A DNA stretch of 64,000 nt from Solimonas_A sp052035235 (GCA_052035235.1 JBPOHT010000052.1:62001-126000), one strand, 5' to 3'; shown: positions 46,557 through 55,549, counted from the stretch's first letter. Made by a program: numbers and translations. The notes: a model not told the origin generated them from the letters alone.

Positions 46557-46955
46557 ATGACCGAGCAGATCGCACACGCCTACACCTTCAGCGTCATCCT
46601 GACCACGGCTGTCCTGGCCGGCCTGCTGGCCCTGCTGCTGTACCGCGACTCCGCCGCCTTCCTGCGCCGGCGCAGCCAGCTGCTGCTGCGGACGCTGGCC
46701 ACGACGCGGCTGCACGCCGTGCTGGTGCGCCGCCGCATTGAGCCGGTCGAGTACGCCGCATACCACGGTGCGGAGACGATGCAGCGCCAGTTGCGGGACT
46801 GCCGCGACTGCGGGCACACGCATGGCTGCGACCGCAGCATCAACAGCGCCGCTGGCGATCCGCCGATCGCGCATTGCCCCAACCGCGCGGCGATCCTGGC
46901 GGCCTGCGACCGGCGCGGCCGGCGCACCGTCGGCTACCCGGAGCGCCCGCGATGA
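46557..46955 (+). CDS. small membrane protein with DUF6455-like Cys motif
   Basis: 132 residues from ATG 46557. One N-terminal helix (FSVILTTAVLAGLLALLLY) is followed by basic and helical sequence and a C-terminal motif DCRDCGHTHGCDR...HCPNRAAILAA. The C-x2-C-x4-C plus CPN pattern resembles DUF6455 proteins. Possibly a metal- or redox-binding anchored protein. It overlaps the pyrophosphokinase gene by ATGA and lies behind an FNR box. Confidence 0.7.
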   Translation: MTEQIAHAYTFSVILTTAVLAGLLALLLYRDSAAFLRRRSQLLLRTLATTRLHAVLVRRRIEPVEYAAYHGAETMQRQLRDCRDCGHTHGCDRSINSAAGDPPIAHCPNRAAILAACDRRGRRTVGYPERPR

Positions 46956-47863
46956 ATCCCCTGGTCCTGTCCATGCCCGGCAGCGAGGCCCTGGCCGAGA
47001 CACTGGCCGAAGGCCTGCCCGCCGACACCGGCACGATGGAACTGCACGTGTTCCCCGACCGCGAGACCTGCGTGCGCGTCGAATCGCCGGTGGCGGACCG
47101 CGACGTGCTGCTGGTGGCGGCGCTGGATGCGCCGGACAGCAAGCTGGTGCCGCTGTTCCTGGCCGCCAGCACGCTCAGCAGCCTCGGCGCACGCAACATC
47201 GTGCTGGTCGCGCCCTACCTGCCATACCTGCGGCAGGACCGGGTCTTCCGTCCCGGCGAGGGCCTGTCGTCGAGCTACATCGCGCACTGGATTTCCGGCT
47301 TCGCCGACGGCCTGGTGACGGTGGAACCGCACCTGCATCGCATCGCCGAGCTCGGCGACGTCTTCTCGATCCCCTGCGAGGTGGTGGGCGCCGCCGACAG
47401 CATCGCACGCTGGGTGGGCGAGAACGTGGCCCGGCCGATGATCGTCGGCCCCGCCATGGAGACCCGCCAATGGAGCGACGGCATCGCCCGCACGCTGGAA
47501 TGCCCGGGCATCTTCCTGCACCGGGTCCGGCTCGGCGATCGCCGGGTGGAGGTCTCGATCCCCGACCTGCCGGCCTACACCGATTTCACGCCGGTGCTGG
47601 TGGACGACATCATCTCCAGCGGCCAGACCATGGCGATGGCGGTGCGTCGCCTGCGCAGCGCCGGCTTCCCGCAGCCGGTCTGCATCGGCGTGCATGCGCT
47701 GTTCGGCCAGCCGACGGTGGACCTGCTGCGCAGTGCCGGGGCGGAGCGCATCGTCAGCTGCAACGGCCTGCGGCATCCCAGCAACGCCATCGGCCTGGAC
47801 CGGGCGATCGTCGCCGCCGCGCGCAGCCTGCTGCGACGGCTGCAACGGCCACCGCGCGCCTGA
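46952..47863 (+). CDS. ribose-phosphate pyrophosphokinase
   Basis: 303 residues from ATG 46952. It makes PRPP from ribose 5-phosphate and ATP. APYLPYLRQDRVFRPGEGL is the ATP-binding loop, and VLVDDIISSGQTMAMAV is the PRPP-binding motif. It is shorter than housekeeping Prs (about 315) and its N-terminus differs, so it is likely a second, oxygen-regulated PRPP synthase of the kind sometimes seen beside stress genes. Convergent with the acetyltransferase gene, 6 bases apart. Confidence 0.88.
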   Translation: MNPLVLSMPGSEALAETLAEGLPADTGTMELHVFPDRETCVRVESPVADRDVLLVAALDAPDSKLVPLFLAASTLSSLGARNIVLVAPYLPYLRQDRVFRPGEGLSSSYIAHWISGFADGLVTVEPHLHRIAELGDVFSIPCEVVGAADSIARWVGENVARPMIVGPAMETRQWSDGIARTLECPGIFLHRVRLGDRRVEVSIPDLPAYTDFTPVLVDDIISSGQTMAMAVRRLRSAGFPQPVCIGVHALFGQPTVDLLRSAGAERIVSCNGLRHPSNAIGLDRAIVAAARSLLRRLQRPPRA

Positions 47864-47869
47864 ACCGTG

Positions 47870-50224
47870 TCAGGACAGCGCGGACTCCTGCGCCAGGCTG
47901 CGACCCAGCGCGGTGCGCAGGCTGACGCGCATGCACTGCGGGTCCTCCGGATCGCGCCGGATGGTGAAACCCAGCGAGCGCACCACCGCCAGCATCGGCC
48001 CGTTCTCGGCCAGCACGTCGCCGTAGACCGTGCCGACCCCGCGGGCGCGGGCGACGTCGAGCAGGCAGCGCATCAGGTGTTTGCCGATGCCCTGCCCGGC
48101 CCAGTCGTGGTGCACCAGGATGGCGTACTCGGCCTCGGCGTTGTCGGGGTCCATCACCAGCGTGGCCATCGCCACGATGCGTTCACCGCCCTCGGGGGGC
48201 ACCACCACCAGCGACAGCTCGCGGTCGTAGTCGACCTGCGTCATGCGGGCGGCCATGTCGTGCGAGAAGTTGCGGATATGCAGGAAGAAGCGCAGGCGTA
48301 CTTCCTCGGGGTCGAGCCGCTGCAGCAGTTCGATCAGCGCCGGCTCGTCGGCGGCGCGCACCGGGCGTACCTTGAGACTGCGGCCATCACGCAATGCCAG
48401 CGGATGCCGCAACGCCGCCGGATAGGGCGCCAGCGACAGGCGCTGGCGCTCGGGCGGCGGCGGCTGCAGCAGGCCGGTGCCGCTGCCGGCCACCATGCCG
48501 GCGCTGCCGTCCGGCGCCACCGCCAGCAACAGCTCGAGCCGGGTCAGCTGCGCCAGGTCCACCAGCATCTGCCCGAGCCGCACCAGCGCCTCCGGCAGGG
48601 CCGCGCCGCGCACGGCGGGAGAATCCGGCAGCAGCCCCGCGTCGGTCAGCATGCGGCGCGCCAGCAGCGCATCCAGCGGCGCGAAGCCGTAGACCTCGCG
48701 CTCCTGCAGCCCGCCGGCCTGCGCCGCCAGGCGCAGGTGCATGCCCAGCTCCGGATCAAGATCGGCGCGCAGGCGCAGGCACAGCCCACTCGCCGGCGGC
48801 ACCACCGGCAACTCGTAGGCGGCGAACAGCTCCTCGATCACCGACGATGCCAGGGGCTGGCCCTCGGGCTGGCGCGCCAGCAGGCTCTCGGCCTGCTGCC
48901 CCTGCGCCGAGGCCTCGCGCACCGGCGGCGGCGTCTGCATCAGCAGCTCACGCGTCAGGCGATGCTGACGCCGGTAGCGCAGCGCGCGAGCCGCCTCGTC
49001 CGCCGAGGGGAAGGTGGCGATGCCGCTCAGCGCAGCAAGCCCCCGCGCCGGCAAGGCGGTCTCCAGGCCCAGCCATACCGTCAGCAGGCGCTCGCGCAGG
49101 CCCGAGGCGATCAGCGCCTGCGCCATGGTCTGGTGCGAACCGCGCTCCTCGGGACTGTGGACGTAGATCACCGCGTCCACGCCCTTCTGCGCCAGCAGCA
49201 GGCGCAGGGCATTCACCGTCACCTGCGGCGGACTGCGGCCCAGGTCCACCGCCAGTCCCAGGCGCGCCTGCGGCGCCAGTTCCGGCAGCTTCTCCAGGCT
49301 GTCCGCCGGTGGCGGCACCACCGTCAGGCCTTGGCGGCGCAGCGCGTCGATGCCCAGCGCGCAGGCGCCGGCACCGTTGCCCGCCACCACGAAGCGGCCG
49401 TCCTCAGGCACCGGGATGCGCTCCAGCGCCGCCAGGGCGTCGAACAGCCCACCGAGCGTGGTGCACTCCACCAGGCCAGCGCGCTGGAAGGCGGCGGAGC
49501 GCAGCTGCGGATCGCCGCGGTTACCGAACAGCGGCTGGGTCTGCAGCACCACCACCGGCTTGATGCGCGCCGCCGCGCGTGCGGCCGACATGAACTTGCG
49601 CGAGGCGCGGATGCGGCTGAGCTGCAGGGCGACGGCGCGCGTGCGCGGATCCAGCGCCGCGCGATCCAGCAGGTCGGCGACATCGACGTCGGCCTCGATG
49701 CCGGTGACGGCCAGCCAGGACAGGCCGACGTTGCGTCCCACCGCCCAGTCGACGGCAGCAGCAGCCACCGACTGCGACTGCGCGATCAACGCGATGCTGC
49801 CGGGCGGAGGAGTCAGCGGCAGCGAGCTGAGGTTGTAGCCCTGGGCCGCCGAGCAGATGCCGCCGGCGCGGGAACCGAGCAGGCGCATGGTGGTGGGGCG
49901 CATGGCCTCCAGCAGCGCCGCGGGCACGGGCTCGGCGCCGGGCCACAGCAGGGCACGGCAGCCCTGCTCCGCCAGCGCGGAGACGGTGGCGGCATCCAGC
50001 AGGGCGGGCTCCAGGATCACCGCCAGCGACGCCCGTGGCCAGGGCTCCCCGGGTGGCAGGTTCACCCAGCCGGGCTCGGCCTGCGCGCCGGCATGCGTGC
50101 GGCGCTCCGGCGGCACGCTCTGGGCGATGTTGTGGAACAGCTGGCGCGACGCCTCGTCCAGCGGACGGCCCAGGACCAGCACGTGGTCGGGCTGCAGCAA
50201 CGCGTCGAGGTTGCGGACGGTCAC
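47870..50224 (-). CDS. Pat-like protein acetyltransferase (acyl-CoA synthetase-like plus GNAT domain)
   Basis: 784 residues from GTG 50224, overlapping the deacetylase stop as GTGA. Residues about 1-440 resemble the CoA-binding and ligase domains of NDP-forming acyl-CoA synthetases. About 440-610 corresponds to a reduced ATP-grasp region. The C-terminal 170 residues are a GNAT domain (EVRLRFFLHIRNFSHDMAAR, QVDYDRELSLVVV, HHDWAGQGIGKHLMRCLLDV), as in YfiQ/Pat lysine acetyltransferases. At 784 residues it is about 100 shorter than YfiQ. It probably acetylates Lys of metabolic enzymes using acetyl-CoA. Confidence 0.88.
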   Translation of the reverse strand: MTVRNLDALLQPDHVLVLGRPLDEASRQLFHNIAQSVPPERRTHAGAQAEPGWVNLPPGEPWPRASLAVILEPALLDAATVSALAEQGCRALLWPGAEPVPAALLEAMRPTTMRLLGSRAGGICSAAQGYNLSSLPLTPPPGSIALIAQSQSVAAAAVDWAVGRNVGLSWLAVTGIEADVDVADLLDRAALDPRTRAVALQLSRIRASRKFMSAARAAARIKPVVVLQTQPLFGNRGDPQLRSAAFQRAGLVECTTLGGLFDALAALERIPVPEDGRFVVAGNGAGACALGIDALRRQGLTVVPPPADSLEKLPELAPQARLGLAVDLGRSPPQVTVNALRLLLAQKGVDAVIYVHSPEERGSHQTMAQALIASGLRERLLTVWLGLETALPARGLAALSGIATFPSADEAARALRYRRQHRLTRELLMQTPPPVREASAQGQQAESLLARQPEGQPLASSVIEELFAAYELPVVPPASGLCLRLRADLDPELGMHLRLAAQAGGLQEREVYGFAPLDALLARRMLTDAGLLPDSPAVRGAALPEALVRLGQMLVDLAQLTRLELLLAVAPDGSAGMVAGSGTGLLQPPPPERQRLSLAPYPAALRHPLALRDGRSLKVRPVRAADEPALIELLQRLDPEEVRLRFFLHIRNFSHDMAARMTQVDYDRELSLVVVPPEGGERIVAMATLVMDPDNAEAEYAILVHHDWAGQGIGKHLMRCLLDVARARGVGTVYGDVLAENGPMLAVVRSLGFTIRRDPEDPQCMRVSLRTALGRSLAQESALS

Positions 50225-51153
50225 AGCGCGCCGCCCATGAAGGGTTCCAGGAAGGCCTCGACGCTGCGTGCCAGCGCGGTCAGGTCGTAGCCGCCCTCGA
50301 GCATCGCCACCACGCGGTCCTCGCAGCAATGCTCGGCCAGTTGCTGCACCAGCCGGCCGAGCCAGCGGTAGTCGTCCAGGCCCAGGCGCAGGTTGCCGAG
50401 CGGATCGGCGCCGTGCGCGTCGAAACCGGCGGAGACCAGCAGCAATTGCGGCTGGAAGCGCTCCAGTGCCGGCAACCAGTGCTCCGTCACCGCGGCGCGG
50501 AAGGCGGTGCCGGCGCTGTAGGGCGCCAGCGGCACGTCCACCAGGCTCGGCGCATCGCCGTTGCCGGCCCAGTAGGGATAGAGCGGGTGTCCATAGGTGG
50601 AGCACAGCAGCACGCGCGGCTCGTCCTGGAAGATGTCGGCGGTACCGTTGCCGTAGTGCACGTCGAAGTCGAGGATCGCGACACGCTCCAGACCGCGCGA
50701 CAAGGCATGGGCCGCCGCCACCGCGATGTTGTTGAAGAAGCAGAAGCCCATGGCCCGCGCGCGCTCGGCATGGTGGCCCGGCGGCCGCACGGCGCAGAAG
50801 GCCAGGCTGGCCTTGTCGCCCAGCACCATGTCCACGGCCTGCACGCCGGCGCCGGCGGCACGCAGCGCGGCGCGGCGCGTGTGCCGCATGAACAGGGTGT
50901 CCGGGTCCAGGTGCTGCGGTGGATCGGCCGGCGCGTTGAGGATGAAGCGTACGTGCTCGGCGCTGTGCACGCGCTGCAGTTGCTCCGGCGTCGCTTCCGG
51001 CGCCTCGGCGTGCAGCAGGAAGCCGTCGATGCCGCAGGCCATCAGGCGGTCCTGGATAGCGTGCAGGCGCAGCGGGCTCTCGGGGTGCCCTTCTTCCATC
51101 TGGTGGAGCAGGCAGTCCGGATGGGTGATCCAGGCGACGGGCATGGTGTTCAT
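50221..51153 (-). CDS. HDAC-family (class II-type) deacetylase
   Basis: 310 residues. Zinc-dependent deacetylase signature: RPPGHHAERARAMGFCFFN (catalytic His pair), ILDFDVHYGNGT (zinc Asp and His), SAGFDAHGADPLG (zinc Asp) and LEGGYDL. The family removes acetyl from lysine, polyamines or related amides. The downstream gene is a Pat-like acetyltransferase sharing a GTGA overlap, so the two are probably opposing enzymes on common targets. Confidence 0.93.
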   Translation of the reverse strand: MNTMPVAWITHPDCLLHQMEEGHPESPLRLHAIQDRLMACGIDGFLLHAEAPEATPEQLQRVHSAEHVRFILNAPADPPQHLDPDTLFMRHTRRAALRAAGAGVQAVDMVLGDKASLAFCAVRPPGHHAERARAMGFCFFNNIAVAAAHALSRGLERVAILDFDVHYGNGTADIFQDEPRVLLCSTYGHPLYPYWAGNGDAPSLVDVPLAPYSAGTAFRAAVTEHWLPALERFQPQLLLVSAGFDAHGADPLGNLRLGLDDYRWLGRLVQQLAEHCCEDRVVAMLEGGYDLTALARSVEAFLEPFMGGAL

Positions 51154-51212
51154 GGGCTTACCTTACTCCCCTGTGCATTGCACGCAATGGATCGGTGGTG
51201 GCGATCGTGGGT

Positions 51213-52169
51213 TCAGGGCTCCCGTTCCAGCGCCTGCTGCCAGCTGGCCAGGTCGGCGTGGCGGGCCAGCGCCGAGACGAACTCCGGTTCCTTGACCATC
51301 AGCACGTCGCAGCGCAGCCCAGCCAGGAGTCCCTCGGCGGTGCTGCCCATCATGAAACGGTCCCAGGCCGACCGGTAGACGGAGCCCAGCGCCACCAGGT
51401 CCGCGCCGTTGCGGGCGAGGAATGCGGCAAGGCTGGTGTCCGCCGCGCCCGACAGGGTGTGCAGGCGGTCCGGCGGCACCTGGCGCTGCGCGGCGAAGCT
51501 GCGGAAGGATTCCAGGTCGGCGGCGATGCGCAGTTCGTAGTCCCGGCGCAGGCGGCGCGCCACCAGTTCGCCTGCCGGGATGAATGGCACCACATGGGCC
51601 AGGTGCAGTTCCGCATCCGCGTAGCGGCTCAGGCGCAGTGCACTGCCGACGAGGGCATCGTTGAGCGGCGTGGGATGCAGCCGGCTGTTGCAAACGTCGA
51701 CGGCCGCCACCACCCGCCGCGGCAGCAGCGGCGAATCGCCGCGCACCAGCATCAGGTCCGAGGGCAGCAGGCGCAGCAGCTTCCAGGCCAGCGGACGCAG
51801 GGCCTCATCGCCGCCGCCCGCGGCCAGGATCACCAGGTCCGGCTGAAGGCGCATGCAGCGGGCGATCACCGCCTGGTGGGGCCTGGGGGCCCACAGCACG
51901 TCGCACTCGACGCGCAGGCCCCGGTCCGCCAGGGCCGCTGCCTCGGCCGCGAGCCGGCGCATGCGCTCGTCGATGAACTGCGTGATGGCGGCCTTGCGGA
52001 TGCCGGGCTCCAGGTCGTCGCCGTAGGCTTCCACCATCGGCTCGTGGTCGAAGACGCAGAGATGCAGCTCGGCACCGCTGCGGCGCGCCAGTTCAACGCC
52101 ACGGCTCAGGACGGCGCCATGCCAGGGCTCTTGCTCCAGCACCACCAGGATCCTGCCGAGCGCGCTCAT
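51213..52169 (-). CDS. tandem-domain universal stress protein (first copy)
   Basis: 318 residues from ATG 52169, overlapping the GGDEF gene stop (ATGA). Two UspA domains (about residues 5-150 and 160-300). The second ends GSTAEGLLAGLRCDVLMVK, resembling the ATP-binding G-x9-G-S/T region. Cytoplasmic. Together with the 53207 copy it lies in the FNR-box region; in pseudomonads such Usps are induced by the FNR homologue Anr for anaerobic survival. Confidence 0.9.
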   Translation of the reverse strand: MSALGRILVVLEQEPWHGAVLSRGVELARRSGAELHLCVFDHEPMVEAYGDDLEPGIRKAAITQFIDERMRRLAAEAAALADRGLRVECDVLWAPRPHQAVIARCMRLQPDLVILAAGGGDEALRPLAWKLLRLLPSDLMLVRGDSPLLPRRVVAAVDVCNSRLHPTPLNDALVGSALRLSRYADAELHLAHVVPFIPAGELVARRLRRDYELRIAADLESFRSFAAQRQVPPDRLHTLSGAADTSLAAFLARNGADLVALGSVYRSAWDRFMMGSTAEGLLAGLRCDVLMVKEPEFVSALARHADLASWQQALEREP

Positions 52170-53101
52170 GCAAACTGCCCCGTGTGATGGCGCGTGTCCT
52201 GCGCGCCGGCCTGCGGCGGCGGCAGATGCTCCTGGGCGAAGCAGAAGCGGTTGCGGCCCTCGGCCTTGGCCTGGTACAGCGCGGCGTCGGCCACCTCGTA
52301 GATGTGCTCGAAGCGGGTGCGCGGATACCCGGCCCAGATGCCGGCACTGGTAGTGGTATGGAGAGGGCTGCCGTGGAAATCCACGCGCAGCTCGCCCAGG
52401 GCCTGCAGCAGGCGCTGCACCTTGGCGCTGGCGCCGCGGCGATCGCAGCCGGGCATGAAGACCAGGAACTCCTCCCCGCCCCAGCGGCCGACCAGGTCGG
52501 TGCTGCGGGTCTCGCGGCGCAGCACCTCGCCCACCGCCCGCAGGTAGGCGTCGCTGGCGGCATGGCCGAAGCCGTCGTTGATGCGCTTGAAGCGATCCAG
52601 GTCCAGCATCACCACGGCGCACTGCTGGCGCAGGCGGCGCATCAGGCGGATGCCCTGCCGCGTCACCTGCTCGATCGCCGGCCGGTTCAGCAGGCCGGTC
52701 AGCGCGTCGCGCGAGAAGTTCTCGTCGATGGGGATATGGAACTCGAGCACGCCCTCGTCCATCGGCAGCGCCACCACCTTGAACAGCTCCAGGCCGCCAT
52801 CCACGCGGTGCGCATGAACGAACTCGCAGGCCTGGCCCAGCGCCGCCGCGCGCAGCGAGCGGCAGGGCCCATGGCCCTGGCTGTCGCAAGGCTTGTCGTA
52901 GCCATGCAGGCATTCGTGGCACTTGCCCTGCGGCTGCCGCAACGGCGTGGCGGCATTGGCCCAGCGCAGCTCGTAGTCCTGGCCGATCCACAGTGCCGGG
53001 AACGGCAGCTTTTCCAGCAGCGGCCGTGCGGCGTCGAAGCTCAGTTGGGCCAGTGCCTGCGGTGCCAGTGCCCGGGGTACAACGGTCGCCCTCTCGGTCA
53101 T
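52166..53101 (-). CDS. PAS-GGDEF diguanylate cyclase with Cys-rich sensor
   Basis: 311 residues. The N-terminal PAS-like domain (about residues 25-130) carries a Cys cluster, CHECLHGYDKPCDSQGHGPC, in the loop where redox- or metal-binding PAS variants have Cys. The GGDEF domain (about 132-295) has DALTGLLNR, LDLDRFKRINDGFGH and intact GGEEF. RSTD lies five residues before it as an inhibitory I-site, so it should make c-di-GMP with product inhibition. Preceded by an FNR box inside a long palindrome. Co-operonic with the downstream Usp. Confidence 0.92.
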   Translation of the reverse strand: MTERATVVPRALAPQALAQLSFDAARPLLEKLPFPALWIGQDYELRWANAATPLRQPQGKCHECLHGYDKPCDSQGHGPCRSLRAAALGQACEFVHAHRVDGGLELFKVVALPMDEGVLEFHIPIDENFSRDALTGLLNRPAIEQVTRQGIRLMRRLRQQCAVVMLDLDRFKRINDGFGHAASDAYLRAVGEVLRRETRSTDLVGRWGGEEFLVFMPGCDRRGASAKVQRLLQALGELRVDFHGSPLHTTTSAGIWAGYPRTRFEHIYEVADAALYQAKAEGRNRFCFAQEHLPPPQAGAQDTRHHTGQFA

Positions 53102-53161
53102 GCTCGTCTCCTGTGGGGCGCTGCGGCCCCGGAACCCTGGAAACGAGCCTATCGGCGCCGG

Positions 53162-53199
53162 GCCCGCGCGGCGTTGATCCAGGTCAACGCCGCGCGGGC
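53162..53199. promoter_or_regulatory. FNR box embedded in a 16-bp-arm perfect palindrome
   Basis: The core TTGATCCAGGTCAA (53174-53187) lies in exact arms 53162-53177 and 53184-53199 (GCCCGCGCGGCGTTGA and its complement). It is 7 bases past the 53207 Usp stop and about 80 bases before the GGDEF start, so it can serve as both operator and transcript end. Confidence 0.85.
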
Positions 53200-53206
53200 T
53201 CGAGTC

Positions 53207-54109
53207 TCAAACCGTACCGGCAGACAGCGCCAGCACCCCGCATGGCGCGTGGCGGACCACCTGCTCGGCCGTGCTGCCGAGCAGCCAGTGATCCACCCGG
53301 CTGCGTGTGGCGACGCCCATCGCGATCACGTCGCAGCCCTGATCCGCGGCGAAGCGGCACAGCGTCGCGGCGGCCGGCCCTTCCAGGAAGTGCGCGAGTT
53401 CCGCGGGGACGTGGGCATCGGCGGCAAAGGCCTCGAAGCTCTCGCGGCGCACCCGGACGACCTCCGCCTCCAGCCGCTCGCTGGTTCCGCCGCCGACGAT
53501 GATGTCGCTGCCGGCCAGCAGGACGGGCTCGCTGACATAGGCCAGTTGCAGGCTGGCATCGCATTGCAGCGCGAACGCCGCCGCGTCGCGCAGCAGGCGC
53601 AGGTTCAGCGCGGGATCCTCGAGCACATCCACCGCCGCCAGGACGCGGCGCGGCAGGGGCCGGTCGTCCGGTGCCACGCGCATCACCGGCACCGTGGAGC
53701 GGCGCAGCAACTGCTGGTCCGGCGAGTGCGCCAGCAGGCGCTGCGGCAACCCCTCGTCCGTGGCATCGACGATCGCCAGGTCTGCCTGCTGCTCTTCGAT
53801 ACCGGTGAGGATCTCGGGCAGGACCGGGTGCGCCCAGTCGGCGGCGCAGCTCACCTGCAGCCCGAGTTCGCGCAGGTAGGCCGCCTGCTGCTCGACCGCG
53901 CGCCGCGCCTCGGCCAGGTAGCCATCACGCGCCTGCTCCATCGCGCCACGGTTCGCCAGCGCGATGGCGGCGATGGCGCGGCTGTAGCAGAAGGCGGCGA
54001 TATGCACTCGCGCGCCCGAGGCCAGGGCCAGTGCGCGGGTGCGTTCGAAGGCCGGCGAATGCGGCCGCTGCGGGTCGGCCAGCAGGTACAGGCTGCGGAA
54101 TTGCGTCAT
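53207..54109 (-). CDS. tandem-domain universal stress protein (second copy)
   Basis: 300 residues from ATG 54109 (GGAGAAACCC upstream). Two UspA domains; the second ends ATRSRVDHWLLGSTAEQVVRH, the nucleotide-binding G-S-T region. LRSLYLLADPQRPHS begins the first. Divergent from ompW with a shared FNR box at 54160-54173. It differs enough from the 51213 copy to be an older paralogue. Confidence 0.9.
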   Translation of the reverse strand: MTQFRSLYLLADPQRPHSPAFERTRALALASGARVHIAAFCYSRAIAAIALANRGAMEQARDGYLAEARRAVEQQAAYLRELGLQVSCAADWAHPVLPEILTGIEEQQADLAIVDATDEGLPQRLLAHSPDQQLLRRSTVPVMRVAPDDRPLPRRVLAAVDVLEDPALNLRLLRDAAAFALQCDASLQLAYVSEPVLLAGSDIIVGGGTSERLEAEVVRVRRESFEAFAADAHVPAELAHFLEGPAAATLCRFAADQGCDVIAMGVATRSRVDHWLLGSTAEQVVRHAPCGVLALSAGTV

Positions 54110-54159
54110 GGGTTTCTCCGTTACTGACGACACGATCTCGAGCACGGCCTGCAGGCGCA

Positions 54160-54173
54160 TTGACCTGGATCAA
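54160..54173. promoter_or_regulatory. FNR box between usp and ompW
   Basis: TTGACCTGGATCAA, flanked by GCA and TGC. It is 57 bases (centre) from the usp ATG and 62 from the ompW ATG, suited to control of both. ompW is a known FNR target in enterobacteria. Confidence 0.88.
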
Positions 54174-54228
54174 TGCCGGCGACGGGCGGCGCTCGCAGCA
54201 TCGCCACCGCACACACCGGAGAACGAAC

Positions 54229-54837
54229 ATGCGAAACAAGATTTCCCTGGCGCTCTGCGCGCTCGCCGTCGCCGCCGCCCCGGCGGCCCAGGCCTACGAG
54301 ACCGGCGACATCCTGCTGCGCGGCGGCGTCCACTACGTCAGCCCCAAATCGGACAACCACGACACGCTCGACGTGCAGCCCGCCGCGTCGCTGACCGCCA
54401 GCGTCGAATACTTCCTGCAGCCGCAATGGGCCATCGACCTGCTGGTGGCCGTGCCGTTCAAGCATGAGGTGGAACTCAACGGCACCGAGGTGGCCAGCAC
54501 GCGACACCTGCCGCCGACGCTGTCCCTGGTCTGGTACCCGGCGGTGAGCGGGCGCTGGCACCCCTATGTCGGCGTCGGCCTGAACTACACGCTCTTCTTC
54601 GACGAGGACACCAAGGGCCCCATCGCCAACCAGAAGCTCAAGCTCGATCCGTCCTTCGGCCTGGCAGCCGTGGCGGGCATCGACTGGGAGATCGACCCGC
54701 ACTGGGGGGTGGCACTGGATCTGCGCTACATGGACATCGACACCGACGGCACGCTCGACGGCGCGTCCCTGGGAACCTTCGAGATCGACCCGCTGGCGGT
54801 CGGCCTGTCGGCCAGCTACCGTTTCGGCGGGCGCTGA
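54229..54837 (+). CDS. ompW: OmpW-family outer-membrane protein
   Basis: 202 residues from ATG 54229. The signal peptide ends AQA-Y. The mature start ETGDILLRGGVHYVSPKSDN and the blocks ASVEYFLQPQWAIDLLVAVPFKH, PTLSLVWYPAV and YVGVGLNYTLFF are OmpW family. The C-terminus ASYRFGGR is a barrel end. It forms an eight-strand outer-membrane channel for small hydrophobic molecules. Confidence 0.93.
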   Translation: MRNKISLALCALAVAAAPAAQAYETGDILLRGGVHYVSPKSDNHDTLDVQPAASLTASVEYFLQPQWAIDLLVAVPFKHEVELNGTEVASTRHLPPTLSLVWYPAVSGRWHPYVGVGLNYTLFFDEDTKGPIANQKLKLDPSFGLAAVAGIDWEIDPHWGVALDLRYMDIDTDGTLDGASLGTFEIDPLAVGLSASYRFGGR

Positions 54838-54865
54838 GCGGTGACGGGCCGGGCGACGGCGCCCT

Positions 54866-55549
54866 TCAGGGTGGCGCCGCCTGGCCCGCCGCCATGCTGC
54901 GGTAGCGGTAGATCCAGTACAGCAGCGCCAGCGCCGCGGCACCAGCCGCCGGGATCGCCAGCGCCGCGAACTGCAGGTGCTGGAAGCCCAGCGCGCCGAC
55001 GCAGCCGCCGAGGATGAAGCCGGTGATCAGCAGCAGGTAGAGCAGCGCCTTGCGTCGGTCCATGGCATGGCCGCGCAAGCGCGCGCCGAGCATGGTGCCG
55101 AGGTCGGTGAACAATCCGGATACATGCGTGGTACGGATCGCCGCGCCGCTGTAGGTGCTGACCATGCCGTTCTGCAGGCCGCAGGCGGCGGAGGCCAGGA
55201 AATGGCCGCTGGTGGACCCGCGCATCAGCGCCAGCATAGCCGCCAGCAGCAGCAGCGATTCGATCAGCAGCGCCACGCTGTAGCGTCGCCCCAGGCGCAG
55301 CACTTCGTTGCCGACGATGACGCCGCTCAATGCCGCACCGAGCACGAAGGCCAGCAGCACGCCGAACAGGTGCAGGCTCTCAGCAAGGTCCGCTCCCACC
55401 AGCGACAGGCTCAGCCAGGTGGATGTCCCCGTGAGATGCGACACCGCCTGGTGGCGGAAGCCCAGCAGGCCGATGGCATTGACCGCGCCGGCGATGGCCG
55501 CCAGCCAGAAGGCACCGACTTCGACCCAGCGGGGGAGTTTGCTGAACAC
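54866..55549 (-). CDS. DUF1275 (YoaK-family) membrane protein
   Basis: 227 residues with about six helices. GAVNAIGLLGFRHQAVSHLTG at the start and GLQNGMVSTYSGAAIRTTHVSG mid-way are the family hallmarks. Inner membrane; function unknown, possibly a small-solute transporter. Convergent with ompW. Confidence 0.9.
   Translation of the reverse strand: MFSKLPRWVEVGAFWLAAIAGAVNAIGLLGFRHQAVSHLTGTSTWLSLSLVGADLAESLHLFGVLLAFVLGAALSGVIVGNEVLRLGRRYSVALLIESLLLLAAMLALMRGSTSGHFLASAACGLQNGMVSTYSGAAIRTTHVSGLFTDLGTMLGARLRGHAMDRRKALLYLLLITGFILGGCVGALGFQHLQFAALAIPAAGAAALALLYWIYRYRSMAAGQAAPP

Noticed and set aside
47867..50290. 807-codon plus-strand frame opposite the acetyltransferase
   Set aside because: Gln/Arg/His-rich shadow without any domain; the minus-strand frame has clear GNAT and synthetase features.
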